Counted from the first letter of the stretch, positions 13,768-21,764 are shown. The stretch: 25,814 bases of DNA from DATFGK01 sp046712825 (GCA_046712825.1 JBKKCR010000200.1:1-25814), one strand, 5' to 3'. A program made the numbers and translations. The notes: generated from the letters alone by a model not told the origin.

Positions 13768-15408
13768 ATGGCCGACGAACCGGCCGCGCCCGCCGCGCCC
13801 GCGGCGCCCGCGGCGCCTGCCCGCGAGATGCCCACGTTGAGCTACGAGGGTCCCGACATGCGCGGGCTCGTCGGCGAGCTCACCGAACGCAAAGACAAGC
13901 ATCGCGCGATGGGCGGTGCCGACAAAGTCGCGCGCCAGCGATCGCTCGGGAAGCTAACCGTCCGCGAGCGGATCGAGCTGCTGTTCGACCCGGGTTCGTT
14001 CCTCGAAACCGGATTGCTCGGCACGCACATGTCGAACTCGCCGCAGATGCAGGGGAAGTTCACGCCAGCCGACGGCGTCGTCACCGGCATCGGTGAGATC
14101 GAGGGCCGCAAGACGTGCGTGATCGCCTACGACTTCACGGTCATGGCCGGCTCGATGGGGATGGTCGGCGAGCTCAAGGCCGGACGGATCCGCGAGCTGG
14201 CGTTGCGCGAGCGGATCCCGATCGTCTGGCTGATCGACTCGGCTGGGGCACGGATCCAGGAAGCGGCCGGATCGATGTTCGCCCGAACCGGTGAGCTCTT
14301 CAAGGAGCAGGTCATCATGTCGGGCGTCGTGCCTCAGGTTGCCGCGATGGTGGGTCCCGGCGCGGCCGGCACCGCCTACATCCCGGGCCTTTCCGACTTC
14401 GTTCCGATGGTCAAGGGGATCTCGTCGATGGCGCTCGGCGGCCCACATCTCGTCAAAGCCGCCGTCGGCGAGGACGTCACCGAGCAGGACATGGGCGGCT
14501 CGCACATCCACAACAAGATCTCGGGCGTCGCGGACCTCGAAGTTGCCGACGACCGCGAGTGCATCACTGCGATCCGCACGTACCTGTCGTTCTTCCCGTC
14601 ATCGAACCTCGAGAAGCCGCCGATCCGGGCGGTCTCCGATCCCATCGAGCGCCGGTGCGAAGACCTCTACGACATCGTCCCGGCGAATCCCCGTCAGGCG
14701 TACGACGTGCGCCGGGTGATCAAGTCCTTGGTCGACGACGGCGAGTTCTTCCCGATGAAGCCGGACTGGGCGCGGTCCTTGGTGACCGGGTTCGCGCGGT
14801 TCGGCGGGCGGCCGGTCGGGATCGTGGCGAACCAGCCGATCTTCCTGGGCGGCGCGATCGACGTGAACGCTGCGGACAAGGCGGCGCGATTCGTCTGGTT
14901 GTGCGACGCGTTCCACGTTCCACTCGTGTTCCTGATGGACTGTCCCGGCTTCCTGGTGGGCAGCGCCGTCGAGAAGGCCGGCATCATCCGGCACGGCTCG
15001 AAGATGCTTTTCGCCGTGTCCGAGGCGACTGTTCCCAAGATCACCGTCGTGCTGCGCAAGGGCTACGGTGCCGGCTACTACGTGATGAACGGTCGCGCGT
15101 ACGAGCCCGACCTCATAGTCGGATGGCCGACGGCCGAGATCAGCGTCATGGGGCCGGAAGGCGCCGTGAACATCATCGGCCGCTCGATCCTCGCGAAGAT
15201 TCCCGAGGATGAGCGCGACGCGAAACGGAACGAGATGATCGAGGCGGTTCGTGCGCAGATCGGACCGTATATCGCGGCCGGGTGGTCCTTCATCGACGAC
15301 CTGATCGACCCTGCCGACACGCGCACGGTGATCACGAAGGGTCTCGAACACGCGGAGAACAAGCGGATCGAACGACCATGGCGCAAACACGGCGTCCTGC
15401 CCATCTGA
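13768..15408 (+). CDS. acyl-CoA carboxylase carboxyltransferase (beta) subunit
   Basis: A 546-residue protein with the two-lobed carboxyltransferase fold of propionyl/methylmalonyl/geranyl-CoA carboxylases. The N-lobe includes KLTVRERIELLFDPGSF, ADGVVTGIGEIEGR and IDSAGARIQEAAG (oxyanion loop); the C-lobe has GFARFGGRPVGIVANQP, MDCPGFLVG and VLRKGYGAGYYVMNGR. It transfers CO2 from carboxybiotin to an acyl-CoA; substrate choice cannot be fixed by eye. An Ala/Pro linker opens the protein. ATG 13768 has GGAAGGGAG 5 nt upstream. The biotin carrier gene is 0.8 kb downstream, but no biotin carboxylase is in the window. In classical operons that alpha subunit is adjacent, so it must be encoded elsewhere. 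Confidence 0.93.
   Translation: MADEPAAPAAPAAPAAPAREMPTLSYEGPDMRGLVGELTERKDKHRAMGGADKVARQRSLGKLTVRERIELLFDPGSFLETGLLGTHMSNSPQMQGKFTPADGVVTGIGEIEGRKTCVIAYDFTVMAGSMGMVGELKAGRIRELALRERIPIVWLIDSAGARIQEAAGSMFARTGELFKEQVIMSGVVPQVAAMVGPGAAGTAYIPGLSDFVPMVKGISSMALGGPHLVKAAVGEDVTEQDMGGSHIHNKISGVADLEVADDRECITAIRTYLSFFPSSNLEKPPIRAVSDPIERRCEDLYDIVPANPRQAYDVRRVIKSLVDDGEFFPMKPDWARSLVTGFARFGGRPVGIVANQPIFLGGAIDVNAADKAARFVWLCDAFHVPLVFLMDCPGFLVGSAVEKAGIIRHGSKMLFAVSEATVPKITVVLRKGYGAGYYVMNGRAYEPDLIVGWPTAEISVMGPEGAVNIIGRSILAKIPEDERDAKRNEMIEAVRAQIGPYIAAGWSFIDDLIDPADTRTVITKGLEHAENKRIERPWRKHGVLPI
13783..13818 (+). repeat. four 9-bp repeats encoding Ala-Ala-Pro
   Basis: Four near-identical units of the form GCN-GCG-CCN encode (AAP)4 at residues 6-17 of the carboxyltransferase. 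Such linkers are usual in biotin carrier proteins but odd at the N-terminus of a beta subunit. The copy number may vary by slippage. Confidence 0.8.
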
Positions 15409-15417
15409 TCCGTCCTC

Positions 15418-15423
15418 TAGACT
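15418..15423 (+). promoter_or_regulatory. -10 box of a probable leaderless clpS transcript
   Basis: TAGACT ends 6 nt before GTG 15430, with no ribosome site between. This suggests clpS has its own promoter in addition to any read-through from the carboxylase gene. Confidence 0.5.
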
Positions 15424-15429
15424 CCAGAC

Positions 15430-15720
15430 GTGAGCACGAAGCCTTCGACGATCGAACGACCGGACACGGAAGAGGTCGTTCGGCAAGACAAGCCGTGGAT
15501 CGTGATCGTCTGGAACGATCCCATCAACCTCATGAGCTACGTCACCTACGTCTTCCAGAAACTGTTCGGGTTCCCGCGCGAGAAGGCCTACCGGCTGATG
15601 CTCCAGGTCCACAACGAAGGTCGGGCGATCGTGGCGAGTGGGCCGAGGGAGCGCTGCGAAGCCGACGTCGCCAGGCTGCATGCGCATGGTCTCTGGGCCA
15701 CGCTCTTCAGGGAGGACTGA
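15430..15720 (+). CDS. clpS: ATP-dependent Clp protease adaptor ClpS
   Basis: A 96-residue protein. The flexible N-terminus (1-22) precedes the ClpS core: WIVIVWNDPINLMSYVTYVF (about residues 23-42), in which the N-D-P-x-N/D-x-M segment forms the pocket for destabilising N-terminal residues, then VHNEGRAIVASGPRERCEADVARLHAHGLWATL. ClpS delivers N-degron substrates to ClpA/ClpC with ClpP. GTG 15430 lies directly behind a -10 box. The downstream DUF2017 gene starts 2 nt after the stop, the usual actinobacterial arrangement. Confidence 0.95.
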   Translation: MSTKPSTIERPDTEEVVRQDKPWIVIVWNDPINLMSYVTYVFQKLFGFPREKAYRLMLQVHNEGRAIVASGPRERCEADVARLHAHGLWATLFRED

Positions 15721-15722
15721 AC

Positions 15723-16199
15723 GTGCGTGGGCCGTTCGCGCTGCGACGAGATGCCGGGGTCGATGTGACCCTGACCCCGGCGGAGGTCGAGCTGCTCGGA
15801 TCCGTCCTAGAACAGATGACGCATGTGCTCGCCGACCCCCCCGCGCGGCTCCTCCCGCCGGCATATGAGGATGATCCCGAAGCCCAGGCGGAGTACGCCC
15901 GGCTCATGACGGATGACCTTATGGAAGGAAAGAGGCGGGCGATCGGATCCGTGCAAGCGACGATCGAGCGCGGGAAGCGGAAGCGCGACGCGTGGCGCGC
16001 GACGCTAAGCGCCGATGAGGCACAGGACTGGCTCGCCGTGCTGAACGACGCTCGCCTCACGCTCGGCACGCGTCTCGAGGTTACCGAAGACTCCTACGAG
16101 CGCGATCTCGATCCTGCGGATCCGGACGCGGCCACGCACGAGGTGTTCCGCTATCTCGGGTACCTCGAGGACTTCCTGGTCCAGACGTTGATGGGCTAG
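15723..16199 (+). CDS. DUF2017 family protein
   Basis: A 158-residue soluble helical protein. DUF2017 proteins sit next to clpS in many Actinobacteria, and the segments LTPAEVELLGSVLEQM, LPPAYEDDPEAQAEYARLM and the C-terminal HEVFRYLGYLEDFLVQTLMG fit the family. Its function is not established; the conserved pairing suggests a link to Clp-dependent proteolysis. GTG 15723 is 2 nt after clpS and has GGGAGGA 6 nt upstream, inside the end of clpS, so the two are coupled. The stop overlaps the -10 box of the next gene. Confidence 0.87.
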   Translation: MRGPFALRRDAGVDVTLTPAEVELLGSVLEQMTHVLADPPARLLPPAYEDDPEAQAEYARLMTDDLMEGKRRAIGSVQATIERGKRKRDAWRATLSADEAQDWLAVLNDARLTLGTRLEVTEDSYERDLDPADPDAATHEVFRYLGYLEDFLVQTLMG

Positions 16200-16202
16200 G
16201 CT
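16197..16202 (+). promoter_or_regulatory. -10 box of a probable leaderless biotin carrier transcript
   Basis: TAGGCT, whose first three bases are the DUF2017 stop codon, ends 8 nt before ATG 16211. No ribosome site precedes the ATG. Confidence 0.5.
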
Positions 16203-16210
16203 GCGGCGCC

Positions 16211-16420
16211 ATGGACGTCGAAGCAGAGATGGTTGCGAACGTCTGGAAGGTCCTCGTGGCCCCGGGGTCGGAGGTTGCTGAGGGCGACACGCTCGTTATC
16301 CTCGAGTCGATGAAGATGGAGATCCCCGTCGTCGCCCCGCAAGGCGGGACCGTCACAGCGGTCAACGTGGTCGAGGGCGGCGTCGTGCAAGAGGGCGACA
16401 TCCTCGCAGTCGTCGAATAG
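16211..16420 (+). CDS. biotin carboxyl carrier protein (biotinyl domain)
   Basis: A 69-residue stand-alone biotinyl/lipoyl domain. The biotin acceptor is the Lys in ESMKMEIP (about residues 34-41), with the symmetric beta strands VLVAPGSEVAEGDTLVI and GTVTAVNVVEGGVVQEGDILAVV around it. It should carry carboxybiotin to the acyl-CoA carboxylase beta subunit. Its small size matches the free carriers of actinobacterial acyl-CoA carboxylases rather than the longer AccB. ATG 16211 probably starts a leaderless mRNA. The crotonase gene 2 begins on the base after its stop codon. Confidence 0.93.
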   Translation: MDVEAEMVANVWKVLVAPGSEVAEGDTLVILESMKMEIPVVAPQGGTVTAVNVVEGGVVQEGDILAVVE

Positions 16421-17209
16421 GTGTCCGACCTCGTCGTCGTCGAGCGCGGCCGTGTCGCCGTTCTTACCCTGAACCGGCCCGAGCGGCGCAATGCGCTCAG
16501 CGGCGAGATGCTCCAAGCGATCTTCGACGCGCTCGCCGAGTTCGCCACAGACGACGAAGCCCGCTGCCTGCTGCTCCGAGGTGAGGGGAAACACTTCTGC
16601 GCAGGAGCTGATTTCTCCGACGTCGCCGAAGGCGCAGCGACCGGCGCACGATACGGTGCCGGCTTCGAGCAGATGCTTCGTGCGATCGAGGAGCACCCGC
16701 TCCCGGTCGTGGCCGCGGTGCAGGGCGCGGCTCTCGGGGCCGGGTGCCAGCTGCTCGCGGCGGCCGACCTTGCGGTCGCAGCCGACGACGCGCGCATCGG
16801 GATCCCCTCGGCGCGGCTCGGGATCCTGCTCGACCTCGAGAAGGTCCAGCGGATGGTGCAGGTCCTGGGTCCGGCGCACACCCGTGAGATGCTCCTGACC
16901 GGGCGTGAGCTCGACGGCCGCGAAGCCGCTGCGTGGGGCCTCGTGACGCGCGTCGTGAAGGCGAAGGAGGTCGATCAAGCGGCGCGCGAGCTCGCGACGC
17001 AGGTCGCGGAGAACGCCCCGCTGTCGGTGCAGGGGAGCAAGGCGGCGATCCGCTCGGTCCTTCGCCACGTCGCCCTCGATCGCGCCGCGCACGGGAGGGA
17101 ATTCGTACCGCACGACGAGGCAGCCCTCCGGGCGCTGACCTCCGCAGACGTCGCAGAAGGCCTCCGGGCGATGAACGAACGCCGACCGCCCGAGTTCGAA
17201 GGCAAGTAA
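16421..17209 (+). CDS. crotonase-family protein lacking one catalytic Glu
   Basis: A 262-residue crotonase. Oxyanion segments are FCAGADFSDV (about residues 59-68) and QGAALGAGCQLLAAADLAVA (about 100-119). The position that is a Glu in GxPE of classical hydratases is Ser here (IGIPSARLGI), while the second Glu (TREMLLTGREL) is kept. One missing glutamate argues against simple enoyl-CoA hydration and for another crotonase reaction, such as isomerisation, decarboxylation or hydrolysis. GTG 16421 starts immediately after the biotin carrier stop with no ribosome site, so translation is probably by re-initiation. Adjacency to a carboxylase carrier hints at a shared acyl-CoA pathway. The stop is TAA. 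Confidence 0.88.
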   Translation: MSDLVVVERGRVAVLTLNRPERRNALSGEMLQAIFDALAEFATDDEARCLLLRGEGKHFCAGADFSDVAEGAATGARYGAGFEQMLRAIEEHPLPVVAAVQGAALGAGCQLLAAADLAVAADDARIGIPSARLGILLDLEKVQRMVQVLGPAHTREMLLTGRELDGREAAAWGLVTRVVKAKEVDQAARELATQVAENAPLSVQGSKAAIRSVLRHVALDRAAHGREFVPHDEAALRALTSADVAEGLRAMNERRPPEFEGK

Positions 17210-17212
17210 GCG

Positions 17213-18673
17213 ATGTCGGTCCTCTCGAGCCTCGCCCGCCGCCACACGGCGCTGTCGGGCCGCGAGATCGATCATCTCCATCATCTGGTGGCCGACTGGC
17301 AACTGATCGCCGACCTGAACTTCGCAGACCTTCTGCTATTCGGATCCCTCCGCGACCGTGAGGCGTACGTCGTGCTCGCGCAGGTGCGTCCCTACCCGGC
17401 GCAGACGCTCTACCAAGAGGACATGGTCGGCACGATCATCGAGGCCCCCGATCGCGAGCGGGTCCGCGCCGCCTTCGCGGAGGGACGCATCGTCCGCGAG
17501 GGCGACCCCGAATGGCGCGACGGCACCCCGATCCGCGAGGAGGCGATCCCCGTCTCCATGGAAGCAACGGTGATCGCGGTGATCAGCGCCGAGCAGAACC
17601 TCGCGACGGCGCGCACGCCGTCACAGCTGGAGCTCTCGTATCTGCAGGCCGCCGGCGATCTCGAGCAGATGACGGCGGAAGGAACCTTTCCGTTCCCCTC
17701 GTCCGACGAGCGTGAGATCTCCCCGCGAGTGGGAGACGGCTTCATGCGGCTCGATGCCGGCGGGGTCATCGTCTACGCGAGCCCAAACGCCGTGTCGGCG
17801 TACCGGCGGCTCGGGGTTACGGCGAACCTGATCGGCGAGCACATCGCCAAGCTCGAGTTCGACGAGGAAGCGACGCTCGAAGCGCTGAAGCGGGGCCGAC
17901 CCGTCGAGGACGAGGTCGACGCCTCGGGCGCGTGGGTCTACCGGCGCTTCATCCCGATCATCCACGCGGGGCAAGTGACCGGCGCCATCGGGATCCTGCG
18001 CGACATCACCGAACTGCGGCACCGCGACCGGATGCTCCTCCTCAAGGACGCGACGATCCGCGAGATCCACCATCGGGTGAAGAACAACCTCCAGACCGTC
18101 GCTTCGCTCCTTCGCCTCCAGGGCCGCAGGCTCGGCTCGGTCGAGGCCAAGGAGGCGTTGGAGGAGAGCGTACGCCGGATCTCCTCCATCGCTCTGGTTC
18201 ACGAGACGCTGTCGCAGGACTCGCACGAACGCGTCGACTTCGATCACGTGGTGAGTCGTGTCGTCGAGATGATCCAAGAGGGATTCGCCCAGCCGGAGCG
18301 CCCGATCAGGTTCCGGATCGACGGCCGCTCCGGCGATCTTCCCAGCGAAGTCGCCACGCCTCTGGCGCTGATCATCGCCGAGCTGATCCAGAACGCATTC
18401 GAGCATGCGTTCGGAACGGAGTCCCGCACGGTCTCGGTGACGGTCGAGATGGCGAGACGTCCGGAGGAGCTTCGGCTCCGCGTGTCGGACGACGGCATCG
18501 GCCTGCCGTCGGGGTTCGTGCTCGAGCGTGATTCCAACTTGGGGCTGCAGATCGTTCGCACGCTCGTCGAGAGCGAGCTTTCGGGAACGATCGGCGTCAC
18601 CGGAGGCGCGAGCGGCACGCAGGTCGAGGTGGTAATCCCAATCACCCGAGCCCGCGCCGAGGGCGGCATTTGA
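17213..18673 (+). CDS. pdtaS: PdtaS-like sensor histidine kinase
   Basis: A 486-residue soluble kinase without membrane helices. Order: an N-terminal GAF-like H_kinase_N domain (about 1-150), a PAS domain (about 175-265, GFMRLDAGGVIVYASPNAVSAYRRLG through TGAIGILRDITE), a HisKA_2 dimerisation helix with REIHHRVKNNLQTVASLLRL (phospho-His 286 or 287), and an HATPase domain with ELIQNAFEHAF and DDGIGLP. The architecture matches mycobacterial PdtaS, which phosphorylates the ANTAR RNA-binding antiterminator PdtaR and reports on metals, nitric oxide and cyclic di-GMP. No PdtaR gene is in the window. ATG 17213 is 3 nt after the crotonase stop. Its own stop overlaps the TTG of the hydrolase gene. Confidence 0.88.
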   Translation: MSVLSSLARRHTALSGREIDHLHHLVADWQLIADLNFADLLLFGSLRDREAYVVLAQVRPYPAQTLYQEDMVGTIIEAPDRERVRAAFAEGRIVREGDPEWRDGTPIREEAIPVSMEATVIAVISAEQNLATARTPSQLELSYLQAAGDLEQMTAEGTFPFPSSDEREISPRVGDGFMRLDAGGVIVYASPNAVSAYRRLGVTANLIGEHIAKLEFDEEATLEALKRGRPVEDEVDASGAWVYRRFIPIIHAGQVTGAIGILRDITELRHRDRMLLLKDATIREIHHRVKNNLQTVASLLRLQGRRLGSVEAKEALEESVRRISSIALVHETLSQDSHERVDFDHVVSRVVEMIQEGFAQPERPIRFRIDGRSGDLPSEVATPLALIIAELIQNAFEHAFGTESRTVSVTVEMARRPEELRLRVSDDGIGLPSGFVLERDSNLGLQIVRTLVESELSGTIGVTGGASGTQVEVVIPITRARAEGGI

Positions 18674-19434
18674 CGCTCGTCCTTCTGCATTCGGCCGGCG
18701 CGACGCCGGCCATCTGGGACCGGGTGCGCGCCAATCTGATCGGCGTCCCAGTGTTCGTGCCGGCCATGCCGGGCCGCCACGGCGCCGGGCCTCCTTCCGA
18801 CCAGGTCGCCTCACACGCCGCGGCGGTGCTGCGTGCGATGGACGGCGCCGGCGTCGAGCGAGCCGCGATCGGCGGGCACTCGCTCGGGGGCGCGGTTGCG
18901 TTGTGGCTCGCGATCCATCATCCCGCTCGGGTGGCCGGGCTCGGAGTGATCAATGCGGGCGCTCGGATGCGCGTCGCTCCGCAGATGCTCGAGGCGTTGC
19001 CGGATGGGCTCGCGCCGATAGTGGAGCTGGTGGCGACGTCGAACTTCCCGCCGGGCGTTCCCAAGGAGTGGATCGAAGAGCGTCGCGCTACCTATGAAGC
19101 CGTCGGCGGGGAAACGTTGCTCGCCGACCTCACGGCTTGCGATCGGTTCGACGTCCTTGACCGCTTGTGGGAGATCCGTTGTCGCACGCAGGTGCTCGCC
19201 GGAGCCGTGGACACGCTCACCCCGCCGCGTTTCGCCCGGGTCATGGCCGAACGTATCTCGGCGGCGCGGTTCATCGAATACGCGGGCGCAGGGCACATGC
19301 TGCCGATCGAGCGGCCGGCGGAGGTGGCCGGAGAGTTGGCGGTGTTGTGGGCGGCGACCCTCGACGGATCGCTTACTCCGGCGCGGGGAGCTCCTGCGAG
19401 GGGAGGCGGGGATTCCCGTCCTCTTGCGGGCTGA
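18670..19434 (+). CDS. alpha/beta hydrolase
   Basis: A 254-residue alpha/beta hydrolase fold protein. The HSAGATPAIWDRV segment gives the oxyanion hole, GHSLGG (Ser near residue 69) is the nucleophile elbow, the Asp in LAGAVDTLTPP is the likely acid, and His in AGAGHMLPIERP the base. No signal peptide is seen, so it acts in the cytoplasm. Substrate unknown; the cluster of acyl-CoA genes makes a thioesterase or esterase role possible. TTG 18670 overlaps the kinase stop and has GAGGG about 6 nt upstream. The last 20 residues (ARGAPARGGGDSRPLAG) are disordered and overlap the small membrane protein gene on the other strand by 62 nt. Confidence 0.85.
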   Translation: MTLVLLHSAGATPAIWDRVRANLIGVPVFVPAMPGRHGAGPPSDQVASHAAAVLRAMDGAGVERAAIGGHSLGGAVALWLAIHHPARVAGLGVINAGARMRVAPQMLEALPDGLAPIVELVATSNFPPGVPKEWIEERRATYEAVGGETLLADLTACDRFDVLDRLWEIRCRTQVLAGAVDTLTPPRFARVMAERISAARFIEYAGAGHMLPIERPAEVAGELAVLWAATLDGSLTPARGAPARGGGDSRPLAG

Positions 19435-19564
19435 TGATGCGGAACATCACGATCCAGATGAGCCCGGCTATGAGGAGCCCCAAGAAGATCCGCCCGATCC
19501 AGCGCCGGCGTTCCTCGGCAGGCTCCTTGGCGAAGCCGACGGGGGAAACGTATTCCTCACGCAT
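19373..19564 (-). CDS. small single-helix membrane protein
   Basis: A 63-residue protein: a charged N-terminus (MREEYVSPVGFAKEPAEERRRW), one strong transmembrane helix (about residues 24-42, GRIFLGLLIAGLIWIVMFR), and a Pro-rich tail. The basic RRR before the helix predicts the N-terminus in the cytoplasm. ATG 19564 is preceded by TACCAT 9 nt upstream (19574-19579), a possible leaderless promoter, and the frame upstream is Ser/Arg-rich junk. It lies 46 nt downstream of whiB1 on the same strand and overlaps the hydrolase 3' end. It ends with TAA. No family is recognised. Confidence 0.68.
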   Translation of the reverse strand: MREEYVSPVGFAKEPAEERRRWIGRIFLGLLIAGLIWIVMFRIISPQEDGNPRLPSQELPAPE

Positions 19565-19610
19565 CGATAAGGAATGGTATCGGGGTGAGCGGGGCGTTGC
19601 TCGGAGCGTC

Positions 19611-19862
19611 CTAGACGGCGACGCGCTGGCGGACGGCGCGGTCCCGTCGGATGGTTCGGCGCTCTTCCTCGGTAACGCCGCCCCAGATGCCGGCATCCTG
19701 GCCGGTGGCGAGCGCCCACTCGAGGCACGAATCCTGGACCTCGCACGAACCGCAGATGGCTCGCGCGGCTTCGATCTGTGCGAGCGCGGGACCGGTGGTA
19801 CCGATAGGGAAGAAGAGTTCCGGGTCGACGTCTCTACAAGAGGCGTCGTGACGCCAATCCAT
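19611..19862 (-). CDS. whiB1: WhiB1-type [4Fe-4S] transcription regulator
   Basis: An 83-residue Wbl protein, the same size as mycobacterial WhiB1. Four cluster cysteines are visible: one in ASCRDVDPELFFP, then CGSC and the last in EVQDSC (C-x2-C-x5-C). The turn IWGG followed by TEEERRTIRRDR is the Wbl DNA/sigma-contact region. The opening MDWRH and the phrase GPALAQIEAAR are nearly those of WhiB1/WblE, an essential nitric-oxide-sensitive partner of the principal sigma factor. ATG 19862 is therefore preferred to the longer frame (ATG 19940, GTG 19877). The 280-nt region before it contains TTGCCA (19965-19960) with TATATG 16 nt downstream as a possible promoter, and an inverted repeat GCCGCG-ctg-CGCGGC (20006-20020). 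Confidence 0.93.
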   Translation of the reverse strand: MDWRHDASCRDVDPELFFPIGTTGPALAQIEAARAICGSCEVQDSCLEWALATGQDAGIWGGVTEEERRTIRRDRAVRQRVAV

Positions 19863-20141
19863 CATCGTCGGATCCACGAGCGAGCGACCCCCCCGGCCAC
19901 AGGCGTCTACGAGTTCTTTGGTGGGAACGAGCGCGAGCATATAACCCGGCTTTCGAGAGTGGCAATACCTTCCGGGAAATCACATCATGCGAATTCGAGC
20001 AGCTAGCCGCGCTGCGCGGCAATCGTTCGCCCCGCGCGACGGCACGAGTGCGCAAGCGGCGACACGAGCGAACTTGATGATGACAACTCACAACAGGTGC
20101 AACATGTGGCTCATGATGAACGCGGCGACCGGATCGTCACG

Positions 20142-20837
20142 ATGGACGTGATCGGGCACCGCGGTGGCGCGGCGGATAGCGCCGAGAACACGCTCGCCGC
20201 GATCCGTGCGGGGCTCGATTCGGAAGCCGACGGCGTGGAGGTCGACGTCCGCCTCACGAGCGACGGAGTGGCAGTCTTGTTGCACGATCCCGACGTTGAT
20301 CGGACGACGGCGGGGACGGGACTGGTCGGGGATCTTTCCACCGAAGAGGTCCGCGCCCTCGGCATACCATCGCTCGAGGAGGCGCTCGACGCCGTTCCCG
20401 TCGATCGCCTCCTCATCGTCGAGGTGAAAGGCACGCCGTGGGATCCCGGACACGATCCCACCGAGCCCGCTGCGCGCGTCGCGGCCGCCACGCTGGCATC
20501 CCGGCCGCCTCGACGGGTCGTCGTCTCGTCGTTCAATCCGCTCGCGCTCGCGGTCGCGAGATCGATCTCCCCCGAGCTCCGCACTGCGGTCCTCACGGGC
20601 GTGGCGTTCGACCTGGCGTCGAACCTCGCCGCCGCGGTCGCGGGGGCGAACGAAGAGTGCCATGTGCCGGTCGATCTCTTGGAGCCCGGGTTCGTTCAGA
20701 TCGCGCACGATGCGGCCCGGCGCGTGGTCGCCTGGACGGTAAACGATCCGGAGATGGTGCTCCGCTGCGCCGCGTGGGGAGTCGACGGTGTCATCACCGA
20801 CGATCCTCGGATGGCGCTGAGCGTTCTCGGCCGGTGA
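20142..20837 (+). CDS. glycerophosphodiester phosphodiesterase (GDPD family)
   Basis: A 231-residue cytoplasmic GDPD-fold enzyme. The metal and catalytic motifs are intact: GHRGG at residues 5-9, ENTLAAI, DGVEVDVRLTSDG, and LLHDPDVDRTTAG, with the C-terminal AWTVNDPEMVLRCAAWGVDGVITDDP. GDPD enzymes split glycerophosphodiesters into an alcohol and glycerol-3-phosphate; some act on cyclic or wall-linked phosphodiesters. ATG 20142 puts the HRG motif five residues from the start, as usual; GTG 20097 or 20106 would add 12-15 residues. It is convergent with the lipid kinase gene, with 12 nt between stops, bridged by a hairpin. Confidence 0.9.
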   Translation: MDVIGHRGGAADSAENTLAAIRAGLDSEADGVEVDVRLTSDGVAVLLHDPDVDRTTAGTGLVGDLSTEEVRALGIPSLEEALDAVPVDRLLIVEVKGTPWDPGHDPTEPAARVAAATLASRPPRRVVVSSFNPLALAVARSISPELRTAVLTGVAFDLASNLAAAVAGANEECHVPVDLLEPGFVQIAHDAARRVVAWTVNDPEMVLRCAAWGVDGVITDDPRMALSVLGR

Positions 20838-20847
20838 AGCGGCCGAG
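20826..20847. terminator. shared hairpin between convergent genes
   Basis: CTCGGCC and GGCCGAG form a 7-bp perfect stem with an 8-nt loop spanning the GDPD stop codon, 3 nt from the lipid kinase stop. No T-run follows on either strand. It could end both transcripts. Confidence 0.5.
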
Positions 20848-20849
20848 GA

Positions 20850-21764
20850 TCAAGCCAGGAGCGAAAGGGCCTCCTGCGCCGAGATGAACTCGAAGCGCGT
20901 CGCTTCGCCGACATAGTCGCCGTCGACCTGCAACGGCATCGCGCGATCGGCCATCACTTCGAACCGATCCAGATCGTGCAGTCCGACTACGTTGCGGAGA
21001 TGGATCTGCCCACCCGAGCCGAAAGCTCGCCACAGGAAACGCAACGTGCGGTGCAACGCGAGCGACCTGACTCCCGTAACGTCGAGGCCTCGCTCGGCGT
21101 CGGCCAGCGGGGTGACTTGGAACGGGCGCTTGCCGAGGAACGTGAACGGGTTGGAGTTGCCGGCGATCGCCACCAACAGTTCGCGATGCTCGGTGCCGTC
21201 GGACAGCCGTATGTGGATAGGCTTCTCTCGACGGTTGTACGCGAAGAAGAACAGCCGAAGCGCCGTCGTCACGAAGAACCACTCGCCGATCGCCTTCTTC
21301 ATCTTGAAGCGCCGCTCGACCGCACGCACCACGGCGGCGTCGAACCCGACCCCCGCGCAGAACGCGAAATAACGCCCGTTGACGAGGCCGAGGTTGATCC
21401 GTTTGGGGACCACGCCGTCGCGAAGGCGCTCGAGCAGGTGAGCGGTAGCTTCGACCGCGTCGAGCGGGATGCCGTGTGTGCGAGCCAACACGTTCGTGCC
21501 GCCGCCGGGGAGGATCGCCAGCGGCGTGTCGGTGCCGGCGATCCCATTGATCACTTCGTTGAGCGTGCCGTCGCCGCCGAGCACCAATACGATGTCGTAC
21601 CCTTCGTGGACGGCTCCGGAGGCGAGGTGCTGCGCGTGGCCGCGCCGCTTGGTCTCCGCGACGTCCACGACGAGGTCGCTCGCGAGCGCGCGCGTGATCA
21701 CGTCGCGCGCGCGGGCTGTCACGGTCGTCGCTTCGGGGTTGAGGATCAGAAGAGCGCGTTTCAC
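20850..21764 (-). CDS. diacylglycerol/lipid kinase family protein
   Basis: A 304-residue protein of the DAGK_cat family. It starts VKRALLILNPEA, followed by the nucleotide-binding signature VLGGDGTLNEVING (about residues 58-71), LPGGGTNVLAR and, near the C-terminus, PLQVDGDYVG. These enzymes phosphorylate diacylglycerol or related lipids to recycle them into phospholipid; the actinobacterial members are often tied to lipid recycling. GTG 21764 is chosen over the longer frame because it begins at the conserved strand and has TAGTGT 8 nt upstream. The PBP gene ends 33 nt before its start on the same strand. Substrate cannot be set from sequence. Confidence 0.9.
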   Translation of the reverse strand: MKRALLILNPEATTVTARARDVITRALASDLVVDVAETKRRGHAQHLASGAVHEGYDIVLVLGGDGTLNEVINGIAGTDTPLAILPGGGTNVLARTHGIPLDAVEATAHLLERLRDGVVPKRINLGLVNGRYFAFCAGVGFDAAVVRAVERRFKMKKAIGEWFFVTTALRLFFFAYNRREKPIHIRLSDGTEHRELLVAIAGNSNPFTFLGKRPFQVTPLADAERGLDVTGVRSLALHRTLRFLWRAFGSGGQIHLRNVVGLHDLDRFEVMADRAMPLQVDGDYVGEATRFEFISAQEALSLLA

